Of a stretch of 34,913 nt of DNA, positions 11,882-22,147 are shown in pieces. Source of the DNA: a virus; the IMG/VR virus record IMGVR_UViG_3300021373_001376, positions 1-34,913 of that record. One strand, given 5' to 3'. The notes below the pieces were generated by a model that made no database searches, was not told the origin of the DNA, and worked only from the letters and a program-made list of their open reading frames with translations. Position numbers and translations under genes: made by a program. The stretch's first letter is position 1; each line of letters opens with the position of its first letter.

Positions 11882-14800
11882 TTTCAAGCTCCTCTATTCG
11901 CTTGGTTAGTGATTCAATCGTCTCTTGCTGAGAGCGTACTGATTCTATCAGTAACGAAATAATCTTGGTGTGTTCTACTGTCTTGTACTCGTTGTTAAAC
12001 GGTGCGGGACTAATAGCATCAGGGATGACTTGCTCGACCTCTTGTGCGATGACACCCGTCTCGTGCTTGCACTTAGGTATAAAGCCGTGCGTTTTTTCGA
12101 TACCGTCGATCCAGTCGAACTCTACGCCGCGCAGTTTCATCAGCTTTTCGAGCGGCCTTTCAATCGGCTTTATGTTGGTTTTGAGGCGCTCATCTGAGGC
12201 GTAAGCAGTGATATTGCCTTTCGCCAAAAAATTACCTGAGTCAGCCGTAATCTGAGCCAAAGCTAGATTTGATCCGTTCTCCCATAAAAAGCCTATTTGA
12301 GCGCTACTGTTAGCAACGCGGAATCTAATGCCGTGAGATGTTCTGCCGTCTAGCCCCGCTGGTGCATTGCCACCTGATAAAGATTTTCCAGACCCCGCAG
12401 TGGACATATAGATGCCCCAGTTGGTATCTGAACTATTCCACATATAAATGCCACGGGTACTGCCTCCATCAACTGAGTCCTGTATTTCTAATTTTGCGCC
12501 ACCCGTGTTGACGAGGTTTGAAAACGAAGCGTTGCGACTACTATCAATAACGCCCAAGCTACCTACAGCTAGACCGCCTGCTAGGTACAGCTTATTGTCT
12601 AATTTATTGAAATAAGCCATCTCGTAGAAACCAGAGCCTGTTAACTTTGGCCCCTTATAGAAAGACAGCTTCCCTGTGCTTGTGCCTCTGTCAGATATGC
12701 CCCAACGGATGTTGTTATCGTTGCCTGCGTATCCAGAGCCATAGCCAAAAAATATTTCTGAAACGGTGTTTTCGCCTGTTGAATTAAGGTGCAACTCACC
12801 GCGACCCGAAGATCTAATCCCATTGCCTAGCACGTTGTTATTTGCAAAGACGTTACGGTTAGCGTCAATAATCGTGGTAGAGCCTCGCTTTAACGAGCCT
12901 TGACCAATGACGACATCACCATACGAGTAAATGCTTCCAGACGATTGGGCAATGGAGCCGCCGACATAGAGCTTGTATGAAGAATTTGACGGTGTGCCTA
13001 TGCCGACATAGCCAGTTTTGTTAATTTGTAATTGAGTAGTGCCAGCGTTTTTAATAAAGAAATTACTTTCGCCCGTAGAGGCGTTAAAGACTCGATCAAG
13101 AATAAAATCGTGGTCGGCGTTCGCGTCACTATCCTGAGTCGCAATAATTTTATTCGCGCCATCTGTAACGATAAGCTGAATGTTTTCGTTGGCGTTGCGA
13201 CCAAACTTAATGCTATTTGATGAGTTATAAAATGTATGCCCTTCGCCTGTTGCAGTAATAACGCCGCTGGAAATGGTGCCTAGCGTTGCATTGCGCGAAA
13301 TGTCGATTGCGGCTACGCCGCGAATCTCTAATCCGTTGTAAAGGTTACCGCCTATCTCTGACCAACTGCCAAGAGTTCCACTTTCACAGGTGCGAACCCA
13401 CATGGTGCCTCGGGAAAGCTGAGAAGAAGTGCCAGCGCCAGCGCCATTACCGTAGCGCGGGTAAGCCATTTCCAGCCAGTAATCACCAGAGCTAACTCCA
13501 TGTCCATAAGCATCACCAAGCGCAACGCGGTTGCGATACCACTGAGTGCTGATTGCCGCAGGTGCGTCCACTTGACCCTGTATGAAATTCCAGCCCCAGT
13601 AATCTACGTCAGCATCAAAACCAGCCGTGTTATAACGCGAGTGAGCTAACCACTGTCCGAAGTTGCCATTTAGCGACTGACCGTATTCCGCCTCACCTTG
13701 TGAGACTGTGACGTTTTGTAACTGGCGGCTGGAGTCGATGACGGTCTGCGGTATGGTGCCGACCTTTAGCTCGTCTTGAATAGTGGTGCTTTCGAACAAT
13801 ATGATTGAGCTTGGCTGTACCTGTATTTTTTCATCGCCTGATACAGCGAAGTGGATGCGGTTGGCCGAGCCGTACATCCCCGTGTCGTCGTCGTTTTTAA
13901 ACGTAAACGCTGGCGCAGACTCACTGCCATAGCTCGCTCTAAACTGACTGCCGCTAATCGTGCTAGTTGCGGAAATGCTTGTAGGGGTGAACGCGCCTGA
14001 CAGACTCAAAGACGTTGCACTGATATTGGTGGCTGTGATTGCGCCCGACGTAATACTGCCAAGAGTCGCGTTACCTGCACTGTTGATACGAGTCGTGCCG
14101 TTAATAATGAAATCGCCATCCTCGATTTCTAAATCGCCATCACGAGTTAAAACCAGCTTGGATACCAATCCTCTATCGGCGTTAGCAGTGCCAGAGGTGA
14201 AAAAGTGCAGATCACCTGCTCTAAAGTTAGTGTCAGCCGCGCTAGGAAGTTTGGCCGCAATCGCCGCACCCGCCGACTGATAACCGCCTGACGTACTCAA
14301 CCCGCCAAATGTAATTGCTGGCGACCATACGTTATTTGCTGTTGAGCTGTTTGCAAGTGCCAGGCCCACGCGAGCAGGTTGCCCAGTGGTTGTATCGGTA
14401 TCGCAAAAAACTAAGCCATGCTTGTCATGGTATAGCTCCGTCCCACCTGTTGCTGAATACCAGTTAAGTATTCGCCCTGTTGCGCCGCTAGGAGAGTAAA
14501 AGCGATTGCGTAGCAGAACGTCGACCTCTGCCTCTGTTGTGCCGCTTGCCACATTCAGATGACTAAATTGTGCGTTGCGAGCGCTGTCTATTATCGTTGT
14601 GCCGCCGACTAAAATGTCTGTGCTGTTTTGAAAGTCAACTTCTCTTGTTGAGCCGTCTACAAAAATAAGTCCTACGTTTTTGCCGTTACCTACACGGAAA
14701 TCGCGGAATCGGCTAGTGCCATTCTGATAGCCACGATAGTTAATCCAAAGATCCGCTGAGTCTGTGTCCCAGTTATATCCAGCGTTGAGGCTATTGGTGT

Positions 14801-17800
14801 TAGTCCGCGACATATAAGGCGAAAAACCGTTATCACCTGCAAGCAACACATGACCGTCGCCCGTAATTGTAAATCGCTCGTTTGATGTTGCTTTGCTTCC
14901 CGCTGTACTGGTGTGGAAGCGTATTGCGGCGGCGGAATCGTTGTAGGTCGTGTGAAGGTGTACGTCACCGACGCTGTTGTCATACCAAATCTCAAAACCT
15001 TCACCAGCGATACCAGCTTGCCCGTTCATCTGTAATACAGGATCGGCGGAGGAGCTAGTAGTTACGAACTTTAAAGTGGGATCGGTTGCATTATTGCTTA
15101 TGAGAAGATCGGACTCAGTAACAGTGACGCCTGATTTGCCGTAAGCACTGCCGCCATCAAGCTCAATGCCTGTTTCCCACTCTAGTCTAAGCTGCTGATA
15201 ATCAGGCGAAGACCACGCGCCAGAAGTACGATATATGCCATAGGTATTTGTTATGTGCCAGAAAATACCCTCATCAACCGATGCGGTGTGGTTGACTGAT
15301 CCTCCTGACTTCACTGTTCCGAAGCCCATCTTTGAGCTATCAGTTAATCGGAAATTGCCGAAAGAGCTGGTGCCACTGCTAGTGATAGCGCCCGAGGAAA
15401 TTGTTCCCTCAAATACAGCATTGGAAACGCCATAGCCTGCATTTCTACCAAAGCGAATTAATCCTGCCGCATTGTTTGCCGACTCATAAACAAAAATACT
15501 GCCTAGCGCGTCTCCTGCGTCATGAACCATAAACTCCCAATCTTCAGAGGTGTTCGCTAGGATTCCTGACTGCATAGAGCCAGACCAGCCGCTGGTATAG
15601 CGATAGCTTCTCGACGTGCTACCTATTTCTAAAGCACCGCGCAACATTCCACTAGCGTATGACGAGCCGTCAGTAGATATTGAAACTACGCCACCCGATG
15701 TAGTTTCAAGATAAGTAGAGTCGATTGTGCCGACCGTTATGTTGTCATTCGTCTCTAAGTAGCCAACGGTACTATGATCGCCCCAGCCGTAGGCCGTATT
15801 CCAGTTACCAGAGTTGCCGCCCGATGCGTTGATCTGACCTTGTACAACCAAAGCAGCGGAGCCTGATACGTTTTGCACGTATGCCATAAGACTGCCGCCA
15901 GCGGTAAAGCCAATCTGATTCGTACCGTACTTGTACATACCAGTGCTGGATTCGCCATCAAACGAATATGCCGCTTTCGATACTGTGCCGTCTGACGCAT
16001 AAAATCGACGTGTAGATGCTATGACCGTTGTACCGCCTACTTCATAACCGCCGATTTGAACGTCCAAACCACCAGTGTTTATTTCTAAAACTACGCCATC
16101 TGTATTTCCGCTAGGCGCGAAACGTAAAACTTTTAATGTCGAATTTGCGAAGATAGAGGGAAAGCCCGAACTGTACGCTCCACCCCATTGAACATTGTAG
16201 CCACTACTTAGGGTGAGACTTCCGTTAGTTACGCCTATTTCGCCTGTTGATCCTATTGTGCCGATATTGACTAGGTTACGTGTCGATCCCTGTATTACCT
16301 GAGTCGTGCCGACGTAATAGCCAAGCGTTGTTGAGCCATTGCCCGCTGTAATTGATCCTGCGGTAATAAACTGACCACTACTATTAATAGCGCCATTAAC
16401 ATCTAGCGTTGCAGTTGGTGTAGTAGTGTTGATTCCAACTCGAGTTTGATTAGAGCCTTCGGCTCGCCACGTCATAACGTGATCCCACGTCTGACCGTCA
16501 TCAGCTAGGTATAGATCAAGACGCGAACGCGCATCTGTACCTGAATTTTCCCATCGTCCTAAATCCCAACGTGCGGCTGAGTTATATGCTTCACCTGATA
16601 TGCCTCCCGTTACCCATGCTTGGTTTCTTTGCATAACAGGCGTATTTCCGCCATTGGTATCTTTAGAAATGACAGCCATACGGAAATCAGTAAGTTGATT
16701 ACTTCCGTCATGATTTCCACTGCTAAAGCCGCCAATAATAGCCGTTGGTGCTGTACCCCACGAAGTCGCACTTGCGTCATCATCTCCGTCTACAATAATT
16801 CCATCAAAAGTAGAGGTGCCGCTACTCGTAATAGCGCCGCTACTTATTGTCCCGACAGTTATGTTGTCATTTGTCTCTAGGTAGCCAGCGGCACTATGAT
16901 CGCCCCAGCCGTAAGCAGTCTGCCAGTTAGCAATGCGTGTTGAACTGACGTAATTTGTTGTTTGATTGCTAGGGTAAAAATTATTACGTGAGTAAATTTC
17001 GCCCGTATCGCCGCGCACTTGGAATAACGCTTCTTCAGAGGAGTTCTCGAACAAAAAGCCAATATTTCCTGTGCTGTCATGCACTCTAAAACGTACAGCG
17101 TAAGACGTTCGACCATCTAAACCTGACGCCGCACTGCTCCCCGCAAGCGACCTACTGCCACCTGCTTGACCCATGTAGATACCCCAGTTGGTATCTCCTG
17201 AGTCCCACATCATTATGCCGCGTCCAGTGCCGCCATCTTGCTGATTTTGTATTTCTATAAGAGAGCCGCCAGTGGCTTTAAACAACCCTGTAAATGTGTC
17301 CCCTGTGGTGACCGCGTAGTTTTGCGTTGAGTGATCGCCCCAACCGTATGCAGTGTTGGCATTGGTTGAGCTACCGCCAGTCCATGTCACAACCCCATTT
17401 ATTTCTGTGCGTCCGTCAACGTACATTGTCGGCGATATTGGGTTGCTCGTGCCCGTCTTTATGTAAGCCTTAACAGCGCCGCTAGATAGGAAGTCGATAC
17501 GACCTGCCGCAGTACGACTGATGCCTGTGCCTGAATCGCCATCGAACGAATACGCGGCTTTTACCGTCGTACCGTTGGAAGCATAGAAGCGACGTGTAGA
17601 TGCTATGACCGTTGTACCACTGACCTGATAGCCAAACGGAGTGTTAACGCCACTCGCGTTAAAGCCACCTAATACAACATTGCTCGCATTTTTTAGATCA
17701 ACTGAATTAGTGCCTGCTTGAAAGTAGTGGTTATTCCCGCTGAATTTCAAGGTGCCGCTTGTAGTAATAGCACCCGTGCTAATCGCATTTGTAGTTGTCG

Positions 17801-20800
17801 CGCCGCGCCCCGTTACCGTCGCAAGGGTGTCAGCCTCAGCCGTAAGATATCCCTCCGTACTGTGATCGCCCCAGCCGTAAGCTGTGTTCCAGTTGGTAAT
17901 GTTTGTTGATGTAAAGTCGCCAGCATCCCATATACGGTTGCCATCAATCTCAACGTCGCCTGCTGTATCTAGATCAATACTGAGTTTTTTCTGACCCGCA
18001 CCAATAAAGTTAATTTCGTTTGGATTGCCTGACCACTGGATGCCCCATTGATCTGCGGCTGAACTTGCTGATGGATTATAAGTTTCAGAAATGCCCCAGA
18101 TGTCATGGGTGCCAGTTGTGTCGGCAGTAGTGCGAGCAAAAAAGCCTTCTGCAAGTATTGGCTTTGTTGTTGATCCTGTCGGGAAGGTAACTCGACCTGT
18201 TAGTGTGCCGCCAGCGAGAGGCAAGTGACCGACTTGGCTGTAGGTGTAAGCGGTGTTGGCATTGGTAGAGCTACCGCCTGACCATGTGACGCTACCGCTA
18301 AATGTTGCGTTTCCTGACGCATTGATTGTAAGCCTATCGCTATTATTGTCGTGATCGTAAATGCGGAACATCTTTGTACTTGAGCCTGTACTGCCCAGTA
18401 TTCGCCATGTTCCAGCACCGCCACCCGTTGATGTCAGCCAAATATCGGCCTCAGTACCCTGAGCGAGTAACTGTTTACTGCCACCGCCGCCTTCTACTGT
18501 ATCGCTTGATCTCAGGTAATGATTAAAAACAAAATGATCGTTTGTCTCATCCCACGTAATAGACGCATCTGCCGCAGTGCCGCGATCGACAATAAGGCCA
18601 GCGCCGTCAGATAGTGACTGCGTGTTTCCACTGTTGACGGTTATCGTCTTGTCAGTCACATCTAGGTCGGTGACGTTGTATTGGTCGATGCTTCCTTGCA
18701 GGATTAGCTGGCCTGTGATCGTCAGGTCGCCGTCGAATGTGTCGTTGGTGTTTGACCGAAGGAATGCCGTGGAGTCTAAGTTGTCCAGGGTGTCAGCGTT
18801 ACCGCCTGTCGATGTGACGCCTGTAACGCCCTCATTTGCTTCCAGGGTGAACGGTACAGTCTGACCAGTGAAGGCCGTGCCGACGCTAGTGACACGAACG
18901 CGGAACTGTAGGTCCGTATCATCGGGTATATCGTTACCGCTGCCTGACGTGAACGTCTTGGTGACATCACCAGTTAAAAAGTAAACAAGATACGTGTAAC
19001 CGTAATAACTCGACAGGTCATATTCGCCAAATTGGAGCGTGTGCGTTTTGGTCGCAGACGTTAAATCGGTAAACGTGCCATCGGCTGACACCTCGAAATT
19101 AAGTGTCGCCTGTGCTTGGGCTGTCGTGTAATTGGTCGTGGCATAGAAAAAGTGATCAACGATGAATTCAACGTCTACATCAGCAGTGCCGTGGTCAAAC
19201 TTATCTGACGATGTACCGAGCGTTACCGTCCCGCCTGACGTTGTGAAGCTGCCTGTATCTTCTTTGAAGTCGCCATTCGATCCCCCGACAGATGTTGCCA
19301 GGGAGCCGAATATCGAGTCCAAAGCATCCTGGGAGAGCATCTCCCTGGTGATTGATCCAGGCGCTAGGCTCTTGGCCTCCAATGGCCCTAATACGACCAG
19401 GGAGTCATTCACCGTAATAGTTTCAGCCGTCACATTGCCACGGAACAGTGCATCCGCAGCCTCAAACGTGCCATCGGTTGTCAGCTTCCAGCCTGCTACG
19501 CCCTGGCTGTAATCGGTTGACTGCAAAGTGTCGGCAATCTTAGTGATGGTGACAGCGTTATCAGCGATCTCTGTGGTATCCACTGCGCCGTCAGCAATAT
19601 CGCCAGAGTCAGCCTGGACGCTCGAGCCTGAGTTGCCGCTGGTGCCTGTATAGCTCCCCTTATTGCCTGAGAAGTCCACAGGGCGCAGGAAAAAGTATTT
19701 TGTGACTACGCCGTCAGTGCCAGACGGCTGCTGATAGACATACTCCTCGCCCGCTACCTTGGCCGTTGGTAATGCGTTGGTCGCTGGTGTCGTGTTGGTG
19801 CTTGTGACGTGGACCTCTGTGAACGCATAGTCCAGGTCTGTGGGGTTGGTCCACTCGACAATGATTGATCGAACGCCGCCTGTAATTGCACCCAAGGTGA
19901 TCGCCCCTGGAGGCGTTGTATCGCCCTGGAGCGTTCGGGTTGTGGTTATGAAGTCGCTGCGGACACCTAGCGTATTAAGCGAGCGAACGCGGAACGTATA
20001 CTCAGAACCGACGTCCAGGCCAAACAGCTCGACAGATGACTCTGATGTCCTGGCGAAATTCGTATAATCGGACGCGCTGGTGAGCTTCCATTGAACCTCA
20101 TAGTCGCTAACGAACGCATCATCGGCCTCTGTCCAGGAGAATGAGACAGATGGCTGGACGGTGCCATCTGGCCCCAAGGATGACTGTTCAGTGGTAGCTG
20201 GTACGGTAGGCGCCTCAATACCAAACGGATCGGGCAGCGTGGTGTCCTGGTTGTCGTTTTCTTCTGAGCCAGTCACCCAGCTGTATATGTCGTTATATTC
20301 GATCAGCGACAGGTCGACCTCACCATTATCCTTGATGCGCGTAGAGACCACACGCATGAGCTGACGAGCCGCTCCCGTCCACCCTAGGCTCGGCTGCTCT
20401 AATCGCACAACGTCGCCCACAGCGATATCCATGGCCTCTGACGTGGCTGTCAGCGTTACCGATCGGGTATTTCTCCTGGATGCCTCGCAGACGATCCTGG
20501 CCATCTCTCTGGCCTGGTACAAATTTGTAATCGTATTGAGGTTGATCTCGCGTATCAGCTCCTCGCCGTTGTCCTCAGCCAGGAAAGTCACGAAATCACT
20601 GTTCGAGTCAGTCGATTTCTCTGGATATGTGACCGAGTCCATCTGCCAGTTAGCGGCTGGATTGGGGAACTTGGCGATCACTCTGTTAAATCGCTTGCCC
20701 TTGCCCGCGTCAGTGACGGTTATATCTGACAGAATATTGTCGGGCGTCAGATCGAATGAGCTGGTCTCAGACTTATCAACGCTCAGCCCATACTCGCCAT

Positions 20801-21593
20801 CGGTATACGGTAGAAGGCCGCGCATACCCTGGAGCATCTCTTTGACGTTATCAAACACAGTCTTGCCAGCGTCCAGGCGAGCGTTGCACTCAATCCAGGT
20901 GATAGCCGCTCCGCCAGTATATGGCGTCTCTGTGCCGTCGTATTCGTTAGCAGCCGCGATAAATTTGGTGTCATCGATGGCGCTAGTAGGGAGACCCTTA
21001 CCGTATCGACTATTCGTTAGGTAGTCGCGCAAACACAGAGCTGGGTTAGTGCTGTAACCCGTGGTCGATGTACGTGGGTCGTATACCCTGCGGCCTCTAA
21101 TGACACACTGAATCTCTGGGATGCCGCCGAATACGTCCTGGTCGTACTTAATACGGATCGCCAGGTACGCGACACCTCGCAGCCTGTGGTTGGTTCCCCA
21201 GGAGTCGTCAGCGCCAGATAACAGGCTGGAGTATCCCTGGTTATCGCCGCCTAGCTTCTTGTCGACAGAGATTAAGCCGCTATAGTCTGAATGGGTGTGC
21301 AGCTTGTCGTTGACGTATATCTGATCGATAGCTTCGATGTTGCCCTCAGATAAGACGATCGCCATGTACAGGTATTCGTTTTTCTTGCCGCCACCAGTCG
21401 AAACAAACACGCGAACGCCGCCGACCTTGCGCTTGCCGTAAACGACAGGGATCGGATCGATGTTGCTCTGCTTGTTTACAAGGGCGCCCTGGGCCTGGTC
21501 GTCAAAGTCGTCAAAGTCGACGCCAATTAAGAAGCCGACGATATCGCCCAGGAGGCCAGTAATTCCCTTAATGATGCTAGAAAAGAATCCCAT
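11868..21593 (-). CDS. J: Giant tail-tip/central fibre protein (J-like hub, shaft, S74 chaperone)
   Basis: At 3241 residues this is the host-recognition protein and over a quarter of the genome. Residues 1 to about 450 match lambda J/HK97 tail-tip hubs (VDFDDFDDQAQGALVNKQ, PIPVVYGKRKVGGVRVF, and the Phage-tail_3 segment TLTATSEAMDIAVGDVVRLE). Two fibronectin III-like domains follow (about 460-555 and 562-650), then a J-type region (GWKLTTDGTFEAADALFRGN...) to about 770. From about 970 to 3130 is a long Ser/Gly/Thr-rich shaft of recurring blocks, including YGWGDHS (four times), VIASTRRFYAS, IDSSRNA-like and TISSGAITSSGTS-like units. Residues about 3130-3241 are an S74 intramolecular chaperone (SDERLKTNIKPIE, TGVIAQEVEQVIPDA) with a final coiled coil. 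The chaperone normally trimerises fibres and cleaves itself off. Confidence 0.92.
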   Translation of the reverse strand: MGFFSSIIKGITGLLGDIVGFLIGVDFDDFDDQAQGALVNKQSNIDPIPVVYGKRKVGGVRVFVSTGGGKKNEYLYMAIVLSEGNIEAIDQIYVNDKLHTHSDYSGLISVDKKLGGDNQGYSSLLSGADDSWGTNHRLRGVAYLAIRIKYDQDVFGGIPEIQCVIRGRRVYDPRTSTTGYSTNPALCLRDYLTNSRYGKGLPTSAIDDTKFIAAANEYDGTETPYTGGAAITWIECNARLDAGKTVFDNVKEMLQGMRGLLPYTDGEYGLSVDKSETSSFDLTPDNILSDITVTDAGKGKRFNRVIAKFPNPAANWQMDSVTYPEKSTDSNSDFVTFLAEDNGEELIREINLNTITNLYQAREMARIVCEASRRNTRSVTLTATSEAMDIAVGDVVRLEQPSLGWTGAARQLMRVVSTRIKDNGEVDLSLIEYNDIYSWVTGSEENDNQDTTLPDPFGIEAPTVPATTEQSSLGPDGTVQPSVSFSWTEADDAFVSDYEVQWKLTSASDYTNFARTSESSVELFGLDVGSEYTFRVRSLNTLGVRSDFITTTRTLQGDTTPPGAITLGAITGGVRSIIVEWTNPTDLDYAFTEVHVTSTNTTPATNALPTAKVAGEEYVYQQPSGTDGVVTKYFFLRPVDFSGNKGSYTGTSGNSGSSVQADSGDIADGAVDTTEIADNAVTITKIADTLQSTDYSQGVAGWKLTTDGTFEAADALFRGNVTAETITVNDSLVVLGPLEAKSLAPGSITREMLSQDALDSIFGSLATSVGGSNGDFKEDTGSFTTSGGTVTLGTSSDKFDHGTADVDVEFIVDHFFYATTNYTTAQAQATLNFEVSADGTFTDLTSATKTHTLQFGEYDLSSYYGYTYLVYFLTGDVTKTFTSGSGNDIPDDTDLQFRVRVTSVGTAFTGQTVPFTLEANEGVTGVTSTGGNADTLDNLDSTAFLRSNTNDTFDGDLTITGQLILQGSIDQYNVTDLDVTDKTITVNSGNTQSLSDGAGLIVDRGTAADASITWDETNDHFVFNHYLRSSDTVEGGGGSKQLLAQGTEADIWLTSTGGGAGTWRILGSTGSSTKMFRIYDHDNNSDRLTINASGNATFSGSVTWSGGSSTNANTAYTYSQVGHLPLAGGTLTGRVTFPTGSTTKPILAEGFFARTTADTTGTHDIWGISETYNPSASSAADQWGIQWSGNPNEINFIGAGQKKLSIDLDTAGDVEIDGNRIWDAGDFTSTNITNWNTAYGWGDHSTEGYLTAEADTLATVTGRGATTTNAISTGAITTSGTLKFSGNNHYFQAGTNSVDLKNASNVVLGGFNASGVNTPFGYQVSGTTVIASTRRFYASNGTTVKAAYSFDGDSGTGISRTAAGRIDFLSSGAVKAYIKTGTSNPISPTMYVDGRTEINGVVTWTGGSSTNANTAYGWGDHSTQNYAVTTGDTFTGLFKATGGSLIEIQNQQDGGTGRGIMMWDSGDTNWGIYMGQAGGSRSLAGSSAASGLDGRTSYAVRFRVHDSTGNIGFLFENSSEEALFQVRGDTGEIYSRNNFYPSNQTTNYVSSTRIANWQTAYGWGDHSAAGYLETNDNITVGTISSGAITSSGTSTFDGIIVDGDDDASATSWGTAPTAIIGGFSSGNHDGSNQLTDFRMAVISKDTNGGNTPVMQRNQAWVTGGISGEAYNSAARWDLGRWENSGTDARSRLDLYLADDGQTWDHVMTWRAEGSNQTRVGINTTTPTATLDVNGAINSSGQFITAGSITAGNGSTTLGYYVGTTQVIQGSTRNLVNIGTIGSTGEIGVTNGSLTLSSGYNVQWGGAYSSGFPSIFANSTLKVLRFAPSGNTDGVVLEINTGGLDVQIGGYEVGGTTVIASTRRFYASDGTVSKAAYSFDGESSTGMYKYGTNQIGFTAGGSLMAYVQNVSGSAALVVQGQINASGGNSGNWNTAYGWGDHSTVGYLETNDNITVGTIDSTYLETTSGGVVSISTDGSSYASGMLRGALEIGSTSRSYRYTSGWSGSMQSGILANTSEDWEFMVHDAGDALGSIFVYESANNAAGLIRFGRNAGYGVSNAVFEGTISSGAITSSGTSSFGNFRLTDSSKMGFGTVKSGGSVNHTASVDEGIFWHITNTYGIYRTSGAWSSPDYQQLRLEWETGIELDGGSAYGKSGVTVTESDLLISNNATDPTLKFVTTSSSADPVLQMNGQAGIAGEGFEIWYDNSVGDVHLHTTYNDSAAAIRFHTSTAGSKATSNERFTITGDGHVLLAGDNGFSPYMSRTNTNSLNAGYNWDTDSADLWINYRGYQNGTSRFRDFRVGNGKNVGLIFVDGSTREVDFQNSTDILVGGTTIIDSARNAQFSHLNVASGTTEAEVDVLLRNRFYSPSGATGRILNWYSATGGTELYHDKHGLVFCDTDTTTGQPARVGLALANSSTANNVWSPAITFGGLSTSGGYQSAGAAIAAKLPSAADTNFRAGDLHFFTSGTANADRGLVSKLVLTRDGDLEIEDGDFIINGTTRINSAGNATLGSITSGAITATNISATSLSLSGAFTPTSISATSTISGSQFRASYGSESAPAFTFKNDDDTGMYGSANRIHFAVSGDEKIQVQPSSIILFESTTIQDELKVGTIPQTVIDSSRQLQNVTVSQGEAEYGQSLNGNFGQWLAHSRYNTAGFDADVDYWGWNFIQGQVDAPAAISTQWYRNRVALGDAYGHGVSSGDYWLEMAYPRYGNGAGAGTSSQLSRGTMWVRTCESGTLGSWSEIGGNLYNGLEIRGVAAIDISRNATLGTISSGVITATGEGHTFYNSSNSIKFGRNANENIQLIVTDGANKIIATQDSDANADHDFILDRVFNASTGESNFFIKNAGTTQLQINKTGYVGIGTPSNSSYKLYVGGSIAQSSGSIYSYGDVVIGQGSLKRGSTTIIDANRNVFANNNVLGNGIRSSGRGELHLNSTGENTVSEIFFGYGSGYAGNDNNIRWGISDRGTSTGKLSFYKGPKLTGSGFYEMAYFNKLDNKLYLAGGLAVGSLGVIDSSRNASFSNLVNTGGAKLEIQDSVDGGSTRGIYMWNSSDTNWGIYMSTAGSGKSLSGGNAPAGLDGRTSHGIRFRVANSSAQIGFLWENGSNLALAQITADSGNFLAKGNITAYASDERLKTNIKPIERPLEKLMKLRGVEFDWIDGIEKTHGFIPKCKHETGVIAQEVEQVIPDAISPAPFNNEYKTVEHTKIISLLIESVRSQQETIESLTKRIEELENGDN
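15724..15807. repeat. 84-bp imperfect direct repeat, copy A (shaft)
   Basis: This segment aligns without gaps to 16846-16929 with about ten mismatches. It encodes TNDNITVGTI-type and YGWGDHS-type shaft blocks. Both copies are in the same reading frame of the giant tail gene. It probably reflects internal duplication by recombination within the shaft. Confidence 0.85.
16846..16929. repeat. 84-bp imperfect direct repeat, copy B (shaft)
   Basis: Second copy of the repeat at 15724-15807, in frame in the shaft. Further shorter copies of the YGWGDHS coding motif lie at about 17330-17360 and 17862-17892, and an identical 29-bp stretch encoding IASTRR occurs at 16006-16034 and 17590-17618. Confidence 0.85.
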
Positions 21594-22147
21594 TATTTAC
21601 GGCCCCACTTTAAGTCGCGTACTGTGTTTGCGGCATATTCGAACCCGACATCGCCAGGGAAATACTGCTGCTGAGAGTTGTTGTTGGTCAGGCGCCCTGA
21701 TTTCTTATCGAAGTCAGCCCAATGGCTGGCGGCCTCGACGATTACCTCAGAGGAATCACGTCGCTCAGTCACCTCGAATCGAGTCAATCGACCATCGAAT
21801 GCTACAAAGGGCGAGCCAACGATCGCGCCAGCGGCGCTGATAGCGGCCTTCTGGATTAAAATCTGCCTGTTAACGTAGTCATTGCTTAGAAACAGCGATA
21901 TATACGTCTGCTCCACGCCAGAAAGCGACAGGGACATGGTATTGACTCGAAGCTCCCTGGACTCCTTGGGCTCTCCGATATTAAGAACGTGATCACTGAC
22001 TGAATATGTATTTGAGCCATCGACCACATCATGCGCGTAATCAGTCAGGCGAATGCCCGAACCGACGTCGATGAATACCAGGTTACATAATCGGAAGCTG
22101 TCCTTTGCCAGCTCTGTTTTTAGCGTGGAATTTAGGCCGCGTGGCAT
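21593..22147 (-). CDS. Distal tail/baseplate protein, DUF2163-like (lambda L position)
   Basis: The 184-residue protein contains IRLTDYAHDVVDGSNTYS and VNTMSLSLSGVEQTYISLFL, features of the DUF2163-type tail proteins encoded just before the J-like tip. The first half resembles the beta domain of lambda minor tail protein L. It lacks the cysteine cluster of lambda L. It starts immediately after the gene at 22147 and ends at the start of the giant tail gene, fitting assembly of the tail tip. Confidence 0.7.
   Translation of the reverse strand: MPRGLNSTLKTELAKDSFRLCNLVFIDVGSGIRLTDYAHDVVDGSNTYSVSDHVLNIGEPKESRELRVNTMSLSLSGVEQTYISLFLSNDYVNRQILIQKAAISAAGAIVGSPFVAFDGRLTRFEVTERRDSSEVIVEAASHWADFDKKSGRLTNNNSQQQYFPGDVGFEYAANTVRDLKWGRK

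Noticed and set aside
15724-17892. CRISPR-like array from regularly repeated blocks
   Set aside because: Repeats are in frame within a fibre protein, vary in spacing and lack uniform spacers.
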